NCBI GenBank assembly: GCA_004557905.1
Contig: SFFH01000001.1
Span: 62,001-126,000, forward strand
DNA from: Clostridiales bacterium
GTDB lineage: Bacteria; Bacillota; Clostridia; Christensenellales; Aristaeellaceae
Reading direction: 5' to 3'
DNA: 64,000 nucleotides
The notes below the pieces were generated by a model. That model saw nothing but the letters and a program-made list of their open reading frames with translations, was not told the DNA's origin and did no database searches. Made by a program: the position numbers and the translations under genes. Each line of letters opens with the position of its first letter. The stretch's first letter is position 1. Positions 45,426-54,373 of this stretch are shown here, piece after piece.

Positions 45426-46667
45426 ATGAAGAAACTGTTTGCTGTGCTGCTGGCCGTGCTGATGGTGGCCGTGATGGCGACCGCGATGGCCGAGACGACC
45501 CTCAAGGTCGCCGGCTGGGACATCACCACCACGCCGTACTACACCGCGATCAAGGAAGGCTTTGAGGCAGCGAACCCGGACATCAAGATCGAGTGGGTTG
45601 ACCTCGCTTCCCAGGACTACAACATCAAGGCGAGCACCATGCTCTCCGGCGGCGACACCACCGACCTGTACTGCGTCAAGGAGCTCTCCGACCTGCAGAA
45701 CTGGTCCAAGGAAGGCCTCGTCGTGCCGATGAACGACATGATCGCGGCCGACGGCTACGACATGAGCAAGTACGCCGGCATGGACGCCTGCTACGTCAGC
45801 ATGGCCGACGGCCAGCAGTATGCGCTGCCGTTCCGCGCGGACTTCTGGGTCATGTTCTACAACAAGGATCTGTTTGACAAGGCGGGCGTGGCGTATCCGA
45901 CCAACGACTGGACCTGGGACGAGTACGCCGCCATCGCCCGCGAGGTGGCCGAGAAGACCGGCGCGTACGGCACCCACTATCACACCTGGCTGTCCTGCGT
46001 GGCCAACTGGGCGGTCTGCGACGGCGTGAACACGCTGGCCGACGGCAAGTATGACGATCTCGTGTACTTCTACGAGCTCTACCAGGGCCTCGAGGACGAC
46101 GGCATCTGCATGAGCTACGACGAGCTGAAGGCCTCCGGCATGCACTACTCCGGCGCGTTCGCGCAGGGCAATGTGGCCATGATGCCGATGGGCTACTGGT
46201 ATGCCTCCACCCTGATCGGCTACATCAAGGACGGCACCGCCTCCATGAACTGGGGCATCGCCGCCGTGCCGCATCTGGAGGGCGTCGCCGCGGGTTCCTC
46301 CTTCGGTTCTCCGACCGGCATCGCCATCAGCGCCGCCAGCGCGAATAAGGACGCTGCCTGGAAGTTCGCTTCCTGGATGTGCTCTGAGGACGGCGCGAAG
46401 GCCATCGCGACGACCGGCACCCGTCCGGCGTATGTGAGCGAGGGCGTCGCCGAGGTTATGGCTTCTGCGGAAGGCTTCCCGACCGACGAGACCAGCAAGG
46501 GCGCGCTGCTGCCGGCTGCCATCGCCCTGGAGTGGCCGATTGGCGAGGGCGTCAACGAGATCAAGACCATCGTGAACGAGGAGCACACCCTCATCATGAC
46601 CCGTGAGGTCGAGATCAATGAAGGCATCGCGGCCATGGAAGAGCGCGCTGCCGAGTACATCAAGTAA
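45426..46667 (+). CDS. Sugar ABC transporter substrate-binding protein
   Basis: A 413-residue extracytoplasmic binding protein of the family 1 (carbohydrate) type. Motifs include the N-terminal TTLKVAGWDI strand, GFEAANPDIKIEWVDL and NKDLFDKAGV..PTNDWTWDEY. The signal peptide (MKKLFAVLLAVLMVAVMATAMA) has no lipobox Cys, unlike the PrsA-like lipoprotein at 1975. The ATG at 45426 has AGGGAGG. A frame open back to 45300 runs through operator 2 and is rejected as coding. Confidence 0.93.
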   Translation: MKKLFAVLLAVLMVAVMATAMAETTLKVAGWDITTTPYYTAIKEGFEAANPDIKIEWVDLASQDYNIKASTMLSGGDTTDLYCVKELSDLQNWSKEGLVVPMNDMIAADGYDMSKYAGMDACYVSMADGQQYALPFRADFWVMFYNKDLFDKAGVAYPTNDWTWDEYAAIAREVAEKTGAYGTHYHTWLSCVANWAVCDGVNTLADGKYDDLVYFYELYQGLEDDGICMSYDELKASGMHYSGAFAQGNVAMMPMGYWYASTLIGYIKDGTASMNWGIAAVPHLEGVAAGSSFGSPTGIAISAASANKDAAWKFASWMCSEDGAKAIATTGTRPAYVSEGVAEVMASAEGFPTDETSKGALLPAAIALEWPIGEGVNEIKTIVNEEHTLIMTREVEINEGIAAMEERAAEYIK

Positions 46668-46682
46668 GCAATCGCCTGAAGA

Positions 46683-46711
46683 GGGGAGGGCGCCGGGCGC
46701 CTTCCCCTTTT
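46683..46711 (+). terminator. Intra-operon terminator / attenuator after the binding-protein gene
   Basis: An 11-bp GC stem with one G-T pair (46683-46693 with 46697-46707 approximately) followed by TTTT. Placed between the binding protein and the permeases, it likely makes partial termination and a higher level of binding protein. Confidence 0.75.
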
Positions 46712-46844
46712 GTTCAGGATCATGTCGTCAAGAGGCGCTGCGGATGAAGCACCGCCCCTGCAGAAATGCGTTTGCCGCATGTGCAGGGTCGATTCTTGAC
46801 CGCAGGAACAACCGGTTACCAACGCAGGAAAGGAAGTGGATCTG

Positions 46845-47789
46845 ATGACTGCCAGCCAGGCCAACAGCCGCCGGAAGATGAGCGCGCTTGAAAAGCGCAA
46901 TACGCTCATTGCGTATTCGTTCCTTGCGCCGAACTTCATCGGCTTTGTGATCTTCACGCTGATTCCCGTCATCTTCTCGTTCGCGCTCGCTTTCATGGAT
47001 TGGGGCGGCGGCGCGAACATCACGTTCGTGGGCCTTGACAATTTCCGCTATATCTTCAAGGACTTCTCCTTCACCAAGAGCAACCTGGGCATTGCGCTCA
47101 AAAACACGGTGTTCTACACGCTGGTCACTGTGCCGCTGACGCTGCTGTGTGCGCTGGGCTTTGCGCTGATCCTGAACAAGGCCGTGAAGGGCGCCAAGTT
47201 CTTCCGCGCCGTGTTCTTCTTCCCGTATGTCGCGTCCCTGGTGGCCATCTGCGTCTGCTGGAACTTCCTGCTGATGAAGAACGGCCCGGTCAACCAGATT
47301 CTCAACGCGATGGGCTTTCACATGACCAAGAGCTGGACGTCCAGCCGCGATCTGGCGATCTGGGCGATCATCATCGTCTCCGTCTGGCGCAACGCCGGCT
47401 ACTACATGGTCATGTATCTGGCCGGCCTGCAGGGCGTGCCGGGCGAGCTGTATGAGGCGGCGACCATCGACGGCGCAAACGCCTGGCAGAGGTTCACCAA
47501 CGTCACCCTGCCGATGCTGACGCCGACCACGTTCTTCAACTCCATCATGATGGTCATCTCCTGCTTCAAGATCTACGACGTCGTCGCCATCATGACGCAG
47601 GGCGGCCCGGGTCGTTCCACCAAAATGCTGGTCACCTACATCTTCGAGCTGAGCTTCGGCGGCGAGAATATCGCGACCTCCGCGCAGTACGGCGTGGCGA
47701 GCGCGGTATCCATGGTGCTGCTGGCGATCGTGCTGCTGGTCACGTTCGTGCAGTTCCGCGGCGAGAAGAAGTGGGTCAACTACATGTAA
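46845..47789 (+). CDS. Sugar ABC transporter permease (MalF-like)
   Basis: A 314-residue permease with six helices. The EAA loop for ATPase contact is YEAATIDGANAWQRFTNVTLPML (split: EAATIDGA then FTNVTLPML, ~205-230). The start ATG at 46845 is about 10 bases after AGGAAAGGA; a GTG at 46836 is an alternative. It pairs with the next permease. No ATPase gene is in the operon, so a shared MsmX-type ATPase elsewhere probably powers it. Confidence 0.93.
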   Translation: MTASQANSRRKMSALEKRNTLIAYSFLAPNFIGFVIFTLIPVIFSFALAFMDWGGGANITFVGLDNFRYIFKDFSFTKSNLGIALKNTVFYTLVTVPLTLLCALGFALILNKAVKGAKFFRAVFFFPYVASLVAICVCWNFLLMKNGPVNQILNAMGFHMTKSWTSSRDLAIWAIIIVSVWRNAGYYMVMYLAGLQGVPGELYEAATIDGANAWQRFTNVTLPMLTPTTFFNSIMMVISCFKIYDVVAIMTQGGPGRSTKMLVTYIFELSFGGENIATSAQYGVASAVSMVLLAIVLLVTFVQFRGEKKWVNYM

Positions 47790-47804
47790 GGGAGGTGCGA
47801 TGTC

Positions 47805-48659
47805 ATGACCGCCAAGAAGAGCTATGTCAACCTGAGCGCGGGCAGGATCGCGCTTTCCATCCTCAAGTACGGCCTGCTGCTTGCCCTGACCGTGGTGGCG
47901 CTGGTGCCGTTTGTCTGGATGATCTCCTCGTCGCTCAAGACGAGCATCGATGTGTTCTCCGTGCCGATGAAGTGGATTCCCACGGAGTTCCACTGGGACA
48001 ACTATCTCAAGATCTGGGAGCGCGTGCCGCTGCTGGTCTATTTCAAGAACACCGCCGTGGTAGCGATCATCGTCACCTTCATGCAGATCCTCACGTCCTC
48101 CTTCGCGGCGTACGCGTTTGCGAAGATGCAGTTCCGGGGACGTGACCTGCTGTTCATGTGCTACATCGGCACCATCGCGGTGCCGTGGCAGGTGTACATG
48201 GTGCCGCAGTTCATCATGATGCGCTCCATCGGCCTGTATGACACGATCTGGGCGCTGGTGGTGCTGCAGAGCTTCACGGCGTTCGGCGTGTTCCTGATGC
48301 GCCAGTTCTATCTGGGCATCCCGAACGACCTGAGCGAGGCTGCCCGCATCGACGGCCTGTCCGAGTACGGCATCTGGGCGCGCATCATCCTGCCGCTGGC
48401 CAAGCCGGCCATCGCGACGCTGTGCATCTTCACCTTCGTCAACACCTGGAACGACTACATGGGCCCGATGATCTACCTGACCACGGACCTCAACAAGACG
48501 ATTCAGGTCGGCCTGCGCCGCTTCATCCAGGCGTATTCCGCCGATTACAACCTGATCATGGCGGCCTCCCTGTGTTCGCTGATTCCGGTTGCCGTCGTGT
48601 TCCTGTTCCTGCAGCGTTACTTTATCGAGGGCATTGCCACCACCGGCATGAAGGGCTGA
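47805..48659 (+). CDS. Sugar ABC transporter permease (MalG-like)
   Basis: A 284-residue permease with six helices. The EAA loop is SEAARIDGLSEYGIWARIILP (split: SEAARIDG, then WARIILPLAKP, ~180-205), followed by the typical FVNTWNDYMGP. It starts 15 bases after the first permease with GGGAGGTG as ribosome site. Confidence 0.94.
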   Translation: MTAKKSYVNLSAGRIALSILKYGLLLALTVVALVPFVWMISSSLKTSIDVFSVPMKWIPTEFHWDNYLKIWERVPLLVYFKNTAVVAIIVTFMQILTSSFAAYAFAKMQFRGRDLLFMCYIGTIAVPWQVYMVPQFIMMRSIGLYDTIWALVVLQSFTAFGVFLMRQFYLGIPNDLSEAARIDGLSEYGIWARIILPLAKPAIATLCIFTFVNTWNDYMGPMIYLTTDLNKTIQVGLRRFIQAYSADYNLIMAASLCSLIPVAVVFLFLQRYFIEGIATTGMKG

Positions 48660-48660
48660 T

Positions 48661-50487
48661 ATGTTTGCCGAGTATCTGAATCAGCACGATCTGACTGAGC
48701 TGCTTGTTCCGCGGGAAGGGTATCGGCCCTTCCCGCGCAGGCAGGCGCGTGAACAATGGGAATCACTCAGCAAAGAGAGGCGCGAGGCGCTGCTTGCCTG
48801 GGGCGAGGAGGCCAAAGCGGGCTATCCGATGCTGACGGCGACGCAGTTCCTCGCGTTTTCCCGCTGCGGCAGCCGCGCCGCGTATGAGGCGCCGTACTTT
48901 GAGCGCAGGCACAAGCTCATCGGCGCGGCGCTGGCGGAGTGCGTCGCGGACGACGGAACGTACCTGGATGCGGTCATCGACGGCCTCTGGTGCATCTGCG
49001 AGGAGACGACGTGGGTGATCTCCGCACACAACGGCAGCGACCATCCCGGTGCAAAGCCCATGAACAAGCGGCCGCTGCCGGATGTGACCAATCCGTATAT
49101 CGATCTCTTCGCCGCGCAGACGGCGGCGGCGCTGGCGGATATCCTTTATCTGCTTGCTGACAAGCTGGACGCCATCAGTCCGCTGATTGTGCGGCGCGTG
49201 CGCGGGGAGATTGAGCGGCGGATTCTGCATCCGTTTGTCACGCACGACGACTTCTGGTGGATGGGCATGACCCGGCACGACGTGTGCAACTGGACGCCGT
49301 GGATTCTCTCCAACGTGATTGACACGACGCTGCTGCTGGAGGACGACCGCATCCGGCGCGGGGAGATCGTCGACCGCGCGCTGCGGATGCTGGACCGCTA
49401 TCTGGCGGTGATGCCGCAGGACGGCGGCTGCGACGAGGGCGCTGGATATTTCAACATGGCCGGCGCGTCGCTGCTCGATTGCCTGGAGAGTGTTTATCTG
49501 GCGACCTGCGGGAAGGTCAGCTTCTATCACGAGCCGCATATCCGCGCCATCGGCGCGTTTCCGCTCAAGGCGCATGTGAACGGCGCGTACTTCCTCAACT
49601 TCGCGGACTGTGACGTGAAGCCCATGCTGGATGGCGAGCGCATCCATCGCTTCGGCTTGCGCACGGGCAACGATGCGCTGGCCGCGCTGGGCGCGTGGCT
49701 GCACCATCGGGAGATGGCGGTAAACCCGTCGGCAAGGCCGCTGGACACGCCACAGATGCACCGCACGCTGCACAAGCTCTTCGCCGCAATCCCGGCGGAG
49801 GCGGAGGCGCCAAAGCACGAGGCGTTTGAAGCCCTGCCGGATTTGCAGGTGTTTGCCTGGCGCAGAAACGGCCTGTTTCTGGCTATCAAGGGCGGCCACA
49901 ACGGGGAAAACCACAATCACAACGACGTGGGCAGCTTCGTCGTCTATGCGGACGGTGAGCCGCAGATCGTCGACATGGGCAACCGGACATATACGGCGGT
50001 CACCTTCGGTCCGGACCGGTATACGCTTGACAACACGCGCGCAAGGAACCATAATCTTCCGTTGATCGGCGAAACGGAACAGTGCGCCGGCCGCGCCTTC
50101 TGCACGCGGAATGTGTGCGCGGATGAAAACGGCGCGCGCATGGAGATCGCCGGCGCGTATCCGCCGGAGGCCGGCGTAAGGTCGCTTGTGCGGTCTGCCG
50201 CCGTGCCGGAGCAGGGCGTACGGCTCACGGATGAGGCTGCGCTTGAAACGGCGCAGGAGATGATCTGGGTGTTCATGCTGCGCAGCCGCCCGGACATTGC
50301 CGATGGACAGGCGCGATTTGGCCGCCTGGCGCTTGCGTTCGATCCGGCGCTTGAGGCCAAGGTCGAGGAGATGCCGGTGACGGACGCGCGCATGGCCCGC
50401 AATTTCCCGGGGAGCCTTTGGCGGCTGACGCTGCGCGCGCCTGCAGCCATCACACATAAGCAGACATTTTTGATCACGAGGAGCTGA
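48661..50487 (+). CDS. Heparinase II/III family protein (polysaccharide lyase-like)
   Basis: A 608-residue cytoplasmic protein without signal peptide. An alpha/alpha-toroid (about 60-370) with NxxWxxW-like and WMGMTRHDVCNW segments is followed by the heparinase II/III beta-sandwich (about 390-600). That carries the family motif GGHNGENHNHNDVGSF (~410-425) with the His/Asn cluster. Such enzymes cleave uronic-acid polymers or oligomers by beta-elimination. It starts one base after the permease stop. Its product would be an unsaturated uronide, the GH88 substrate made available two genes on. Confidence 0.88.
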   Translation: MFAEYLNQHDLTELLVPREGYRPFPRRQAREQWESLSKERREALLAWGEEAKAGYPMLTATQFLAFSRCGSRAAYEAPYFERRHKLIGAALAECVADDGTYLDAVIDGLWCICEETTWVISAHNGSDHPGAKPMNKRPLPDVTNPYIDLFAAQTAAALADILYLLADKLDAISPLIVRRVRGEIERRILHPFVTHDDFWWMGMTRHDVCNWTPWILSNVIDTTLLLEDDRIRRGEIVDRALRMLDRYLAVMPQDGGCDEGAGYFNMAGASLLDCLESVYLATCGKVSFYHEPHIRAIGAFPLKAHVNGAYFLNFADCDVKPMLDGERIHRFGLRTGNDALAALGAWLHHREMAVNPSARPLDTPQMHRTLHKLFAAIPAEAEAPKHEAFEALPDLQVFAWRRNGLFLAIKGGHNGENHNHNDVGSFVVYADGEPQIVDMGNRTYTAVTFGPDRYTLDNTRARNHNLPLIGETEQCAGRAFCTRNVCADENGARMEIAGAYPPEAGVRSLVRSAAVPEQGVRLTDEAALETAQEMIWVFMLRSRPDIADGQARFGRLALAFDPALEAKVEEMPVTDARMARNFPGSLWRLTLRAPAAITHKQTFLITRS

Positions 50488-50491
50488 TATC

Positions 50492-52264
50492 ATGGGCAAC
50501 TGTGTGAAGAACAATCCCTTGCGCACGCGCGCGGATGTGGAGCGCGCGGCGATCCAGCTGATTGAGCCGCTCATCCCGCTGCTGAGCGAGGGCAAGGCGC
50601 GGCTGAACCTGGGCGACACCGGCGCGGTCTATCCGCCGGACATCGCGGAGATGGAGGCGTTTGCCCGCCCACTGTGGGCGATTGTGCCGATGCTCGCGGG
50701 AAACTGCGAGGGCGTGGAGCCGATCTGGGCGGTCTGGAAGCAGGGCATCATCAACGGCGTCGATCCGAAGCATCCCGAGTACTGGGGCGAGGTGGAGGAC
50801 TATGACCAGCGGCTGGTGGAGATGGCGGTCTTCGGCATGGGCATGGCCCTGGCGCCGGAGAAGTTCTTCTTCTCGCTGCCGGAGGAGGCGCAGAGGAACC
50901 TGCACGCCTGGCTTGACCAGATCAACCGTCACGACATACCCAAGAACAACTGGACATTCTTCCGCGTGCTGGTGAACATGGGCTTCATGGTCTGCGGCCT
51001 GCCGTATGACAAGGCGCGCATGGACAAGGACTTCGCCATGATCGAGGAGCATTACGAGGGCGACGGCTGGTACTTTGACTACTTCAACCAGCGCGAGTAT
51101 TACACCCTGTGGGCGTTCCACTACTACGGCCTGGTGTACGCGAAGGTCATGGGTGCGCGCGATCCGGAGCGCAGCGCGGAGTATGTGAAGCGCGGCAAGC
51201 TCATCGCGCCGGACTTCGCCTGCTGGTTCGATTCCTCCTGCGAGGCGCTGCCGTACGGCCGCAGCCTCACCTACCGCTTCGCGCAGGGCGCGTTCTACGC
51301 GGCACAGGCGCTGGCGGAGGCGGAGTGCGAGAGCATGCCCTACGGCGTGATGAAGCACCTGCTGCTGGGCAACATGCGCCAGTGGTTCAGCAAGCCCATC
51401 TTCACGCGCGACGGCGTGCTGACCATCGGCTATCACTATCCGAACCTGCTCATGGCCGAGGGCTACAACGCGCCCGGTTCGCCGTACTGGGCGATGAAGG
51501 CGTTCGCCGTGCTGGCGCTGCCTGATGATCACCCGTTCTGGCAGGCGGAGGAGACGCCGCACAGAACGCCGGAGCTCAGCTGCCAGAAGCACATGCGCAT
51601 GCTGGTCGCGCGCAGCGCGGACGGCAGCCACGTCATGGCCTATCCGGCGGGCAACCGCGCGCACGAGCACAGCCACGACGAGGCGAAATACGAAAAGCTG
51701 GTCTATTCCACGCGGTTCGGCTTCTCCGTCTGCAAGGCGCAGAAGCTGCTCAAGGACGGCGCGTATGACAACATGCTCGCGCTCTCCGAGGACGGCGACA
51801 CCTATCATCCGCGCTATGGCTGTGAGGAATACGAAATCACGGAAAGCAGCGTCATTTCGGTCTGGAAGCCGTTTGCCGGCGTGACGGTGAAGACCACGGT
51901 CACGCCCATGGGCGAGTGGCACATCCGCGAGCACGAGATCGTCACCGACCGCACGCTCTATGCGGCGGAGGGCGGCTTTGCCATCGCGCGCGGCAGAAAC
52001 GGCGAGGTGGAGACGATGGAAGCGGCGGACTGCACCGCCGTCGTCGCGCCGTGGGGCGTGAGCGGCGTGAGGAACCTCTCCGGCTACACCGGCGGTACAG
52101 TCGTCATGCCGGAGCCGAACACCAACCTGATGGAGCCGCGCACGCTGATTCCGACGCTGACGGCAAAGCTTGAGCCGGGCAGGCATGTGCTCAGGAGCGC
52201 CGTGCTGGGCACGGTGACCGGCGGGCGCGGGCTGCTTGAACATCCCCCGACGGAGGTGAAGTAA
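50492..52264 (+). CDS. DUF2264 family protein
   Basis: A 590-residue protein without signal peptide. The N-terminal DUF2264 alpha/alpha region (about 1-380) contains NPLRTRADVERA, NNWTFFRVLVNMGF and GDGWYFDYFNQREYYTLWAFHYYGL (split for length). A beta-rich second part follows (about 390-590). The fold is similar to that of polysaccharide lyases and GH88-type hydrolases, and the family often sits in uronide utilisation loci. The reaction is unproven. It is separated by 4 bases from the heparinase-like gene. Confidence 0.88.
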   Translation: MGNCVKNNPLRTRADVERAAIQLIEPLIPLLSEGKARLNLGDTGAVYPPDIAEMEAFARPLWAIVPMLAGNCEGVEPIWAVWKQGIINGVDPKHPEYWGEVEDYDQRLVEMAVFGMGMALAPEKFFFSLPEEAQRNLHAWLDQINRHDIPKNNWTFFRVLVNMGFMVCGLPYDKARMDKDFAMIEEHYEGDGWYFDYFNQREYYTLWAFHYYGLVYAKVMGARDPERSAEYVKRGKLIAPDFACWFDSSCEALPYGRSLTYRFAQGAFYAAQALAEAECESMPYGVMKHLLLGNMRQWFSKPIFTRDGVLTIGYHYPNLLMAEGYNAPGSPYWAMKAFAVLALPDDHPFWQAEETPHRTPELSCQKHMRMLVARSADGSHVMAYPAGNRAHEHSHDEAKYEKLVYSTRFGFSVCKAQKLLKDGAYDNMLALSEDGDTYHPRYGCEEYEITESSVISVWKPFAGVTVKTTVTPMGEWHIREHEIVTDRTLYAAEGGFAIARGRNGEVETMEAADCTAVVAPWGVSGVRNLSGYTGGTVVMPEPNTNLMEPRTLIPTLTAKLEPGRHVLRSAVLGTVTGGRGLLEHPPTEVK

Positions 52265-52266
52265 TC

Positions 52267-53394
52267 ATGGAAGCATGGGTTGAATCCGCGTTTGAACGGG
52301 CGCGTGCAAAGTTTGCCCGCGGTGCGAAGCTGGCGGCGAGCCAGGGGATCATTCCCTACAAGAGCGAGGGCGGCAAATACGTCGCTTCCCCGTTTGACGG
52401 CAACAGCTGGTGGACCGGCGGCTTCTGGCCGGCTATCATGTGGCAGCTGTACAAGGCGACGGGCGAGGCGGTCTACATGACCGAGGCGCTGCGCGTGGAG
52501 AAGCTGCTGACGGACGAGTTCCGGCGCTTCGATCTGCTCAATCACGACGTGGGCTTCATGTATCTGCTCTCCTGCGGCGCGCACCACCGGCTGACGGGTG
52601 ATGCGCAGGCGCTGACGGACACGCTGCATGCGGCGACGATTCTTGCCGGACGCTTCAATCCGGAGGGCTTCATCCGCGCGTGGCCGAATCCGGACCGTGC
52701 GGGCTACGCGATCATCGACTGCATGATGAATCTGTCGCTGCTGTACTGGGCGACGGAGCAGACCGGCGATCCGCGCTTTGCCAAAATCGCGCGCATCCAC
52801 GCCGATACGACCATCCGCGAGTTCCTGCGCGAGGACGGCAGCAGCTGCCATATCTGCATCTTCGATCCGGAGAATGGCAAGGTGCTCAGCCGCCCGGCGG
52901 GCCAGGGTTACTGCGAGGGCTCCAGCTGGAGCCGCGGCCAGGCCTGGGCGCTGTACGGCTTCACGCTCAGCGCGATCAACACGGGCGAGGAGAGGTACCT
53001 GAACGTGGCGCGCAAATGCGCGAAGTACTTCATCAGCCACATCCGCGAGGACGGCCTGACGGACAGCGATTTCTGCCAGCCCGCAGGCGAGGAGCGCATC
53101 GACAACATCGCGGGCGCTTGCGCGGCTTGCGGCCTGCTGGAGCTGGCCGGCCTCACCGGGGGCGAGGAGGGCGACACCTACCGCGCCGCGGCGATGAAAC
53201 TCCTGCGTGCGCTGAACGACCTGTGCGCGGACTGGAGCGAGGACGCGCCGGGCATCCTGCAAAAGTGCACGGCGTCCTATCATGACGACGGCGCGGGCCG
53301 GCATGTGAACATCCTCTACGGCGATTACTTCTTTGTGGAAGCGCTGTGCAAGCTGCGCGGCACGGATGCAAAGCTCTGGTGGGCGAAGGAGTGA
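52267..53394 (+). CDS. GH88 unsaturated glucuronyl hydrolase
   Basis: A 375-residue intracellular hydrolase with an (alpha/alpha)6 barrel. Asp94 in NHDVGFMY and Asp151 in AIIDCMMN match the two catalytic-site Asp residues of GH88 enzymes, and GSSWSRGQAWALYGF is the family signature. GH88 hydrates the enol ether of the 4,5-unsaturated uronic acid left by lyases on glycosaminoglycan or similar chains, freeing the sugars. It starts 3 bases after the DUF2264 stop. Confidence 0.93.
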   Translation: MEAWVESAFERARAKFARGAKLAASQGIIPYKSEGGKYVASPFDGNSWWTGGFWPAIMWQLYKATGEAVYMTEALRVEKLLTDEFRRFDLLNHDVGFMYLLSCGAHHRLTGDAQALTDTLHAATILAGRFNPEGFIRAWPNPDRAGYAIIDCMMNLSLLYWATEQTGDPRFAKIARIHADTTIREFLREDGSSCHICIFDPENGKVLSRPAGQGYCEGSSWSRGQAWALYGFTLSAINTGEERYLNVARKCAKYFISHIREDGLTDSDFCQPAGEERIDNIAGACAACGLLELAGLTGGEEGDTYRAAAMKLLRALNDLCADWSEDAPGILQKCTASYHDDGAGRHVNILYGDYFFVEALCKLRGTDAKLWWAKE

Positions 53395-53401
53395 GACAGC
53401 G

Positions 53402-54190
53402 ATGTACAGCATCAGCATCATGAGAGATGGTCAGGTCCTGGCCAGCGCCCGGGGCGAGCGCGAGGCGTCCCTGCTCTACCGCGGAGAATACCTGGAGGGC
53501 GACAGCATCGCGTTTGCTGCGGACGATTGCCGCACAATCGTGCAGGTGGACCAGCAGGTCGCCCCGGCGCGGGTGTATCTGCCCTCCGGCGCGTTTTGCT
53601 ACCGCCTGCCGCTTTCGGGCGACAATCTGGCGGTCTATCCGCCCAGGGCGTTTTCGGGCGAGCTGCACCTGATTTCCATCCGCCCGGACGTGAGCAACGA
53701 GTACCGAAACCTGGCGCGAAATCCCGCCGACCAGCGCGGCGACGTCACGGCGTATCCGCATGCCACGGCCAACGTGGAGACGCGCAATGAGAGCGTCTTC
53801 GCGGCGCGCAACACGATCGACGGCGTGCACATCGCGGCCGGCCACGGTGAATGGCCGTATGGCAGCTGGGGCATCGGCGCGCGCACGGATGCAGAGCTGA
53901 CGCTGGACTTTGGCCGCACGGTGGAGATCGACCGGCTCGTGCTCTATCTGCGCGCGGATTTCCCGCACGACGCCTGGTGGATTTCCGCGTCGGCAGCGCT
54001 TGACGACGGCTTTGGCATCACCTTCCCGCTGGAGGGGAAGGACGGCCCGCAGGTCATTGACCTGGGCGGCACGCACCGCGTGAAAACCCTGAAGCTGCAC
54101 CATCTGGTCAAGTGCGACATGCCCTCCGCGTTCCCCGCGCTTCGCCAGATCGAGGTGTACGGCCGGGACTGTGAAATGGAAAATGAATGA
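53402..54190 (+). CDS. F5/8-type C-like (galactose-binding) domain protein
   Basis: A 262-residue protein, last in the uronide operon, starting 8 bases after GH88. The N-terminal half (about 1-100) is a beta-rich region. The C-terminal half (about 120-260) resembles a discoidin/F5-8C jelly roll, with ARNTIDG, LTLDFGRTVEIDRLVLYLR and LRQIEVYG. No signal peptide is present, so it acts in the cytoplasm. It may bind carbohydrate or be a small enzyme of unknown reaction. Confidence 0.7.
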   Translation: MYSISIMRDGQVLASARGEREASLLYRGEYLEGDSIAFAADDCRTIVQVDQQVAPARVYLPSGAFCYRLPLSGDNLAVYPPRAFSGELHLISIRPDVSNEYRNLARNPADQRGDVTAYPHATANVETRNESVFAARNTIDGVHIAAGHGEWPYGSWGIGARTDAELTLDFGRTVEIDRLVLYLRADFPHDAWWISASAALDDGFGITFPLEGKDGPQVIDLGGTHRVKTLKLHHLVKCDMPSAFPALRQIEVYGRDCEMENE

Positions 54191-54214
54191 AAACTTCATA
54201 AAAAGCCAGCATGC

Positions 54215-54243
54215 TTGACATAATGGGCAAAATCTGTTAAGAT
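54215..54243 (+). promoter_or_regulatory. Promoter of glmS
   Basis: TTGACA (54215-54220), 17-base spacer, TAAGAT (54238-54243). A leader of about 125 bases follows. Confidence 0.83.
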
Positions 54244-54255
54244 GTGCAGGTTGAT

Positions 54256-54293
54256 AGCGATGGAGCTGCGAATTTATCGCTTCATCGCTTTTT
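54256..54293 (+). promoter_or_regulatory. Terminator-like stem-loop in the glmS leader
   Basis: AGCGATG (54256-54262) pairs with CATCGCT (54283-54289), enclosing an inner GCGA/TCGC stem, and T5 follows (54289-54293). A second hairpin (GTATCCA / TGGATAC) follows before the start. This could be an attenuator. Nothing resembling the conserved glmS ribozyme core was seen. Confidence 0.5.
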
Positions 54294-54373
54294 GCATGTC
54301 CGCGTATCCATCCGGCGCGCGGCGCGTATACTGGATACACATCGATTGGATGAATCGGAACGGAGGATGCATT

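Noticed and set aside
54244..54373. glmS ribozyme in the glmS leader
   Set aside because: I could not find the conserved core sequence or pairing; only simple stem-loops are visible.
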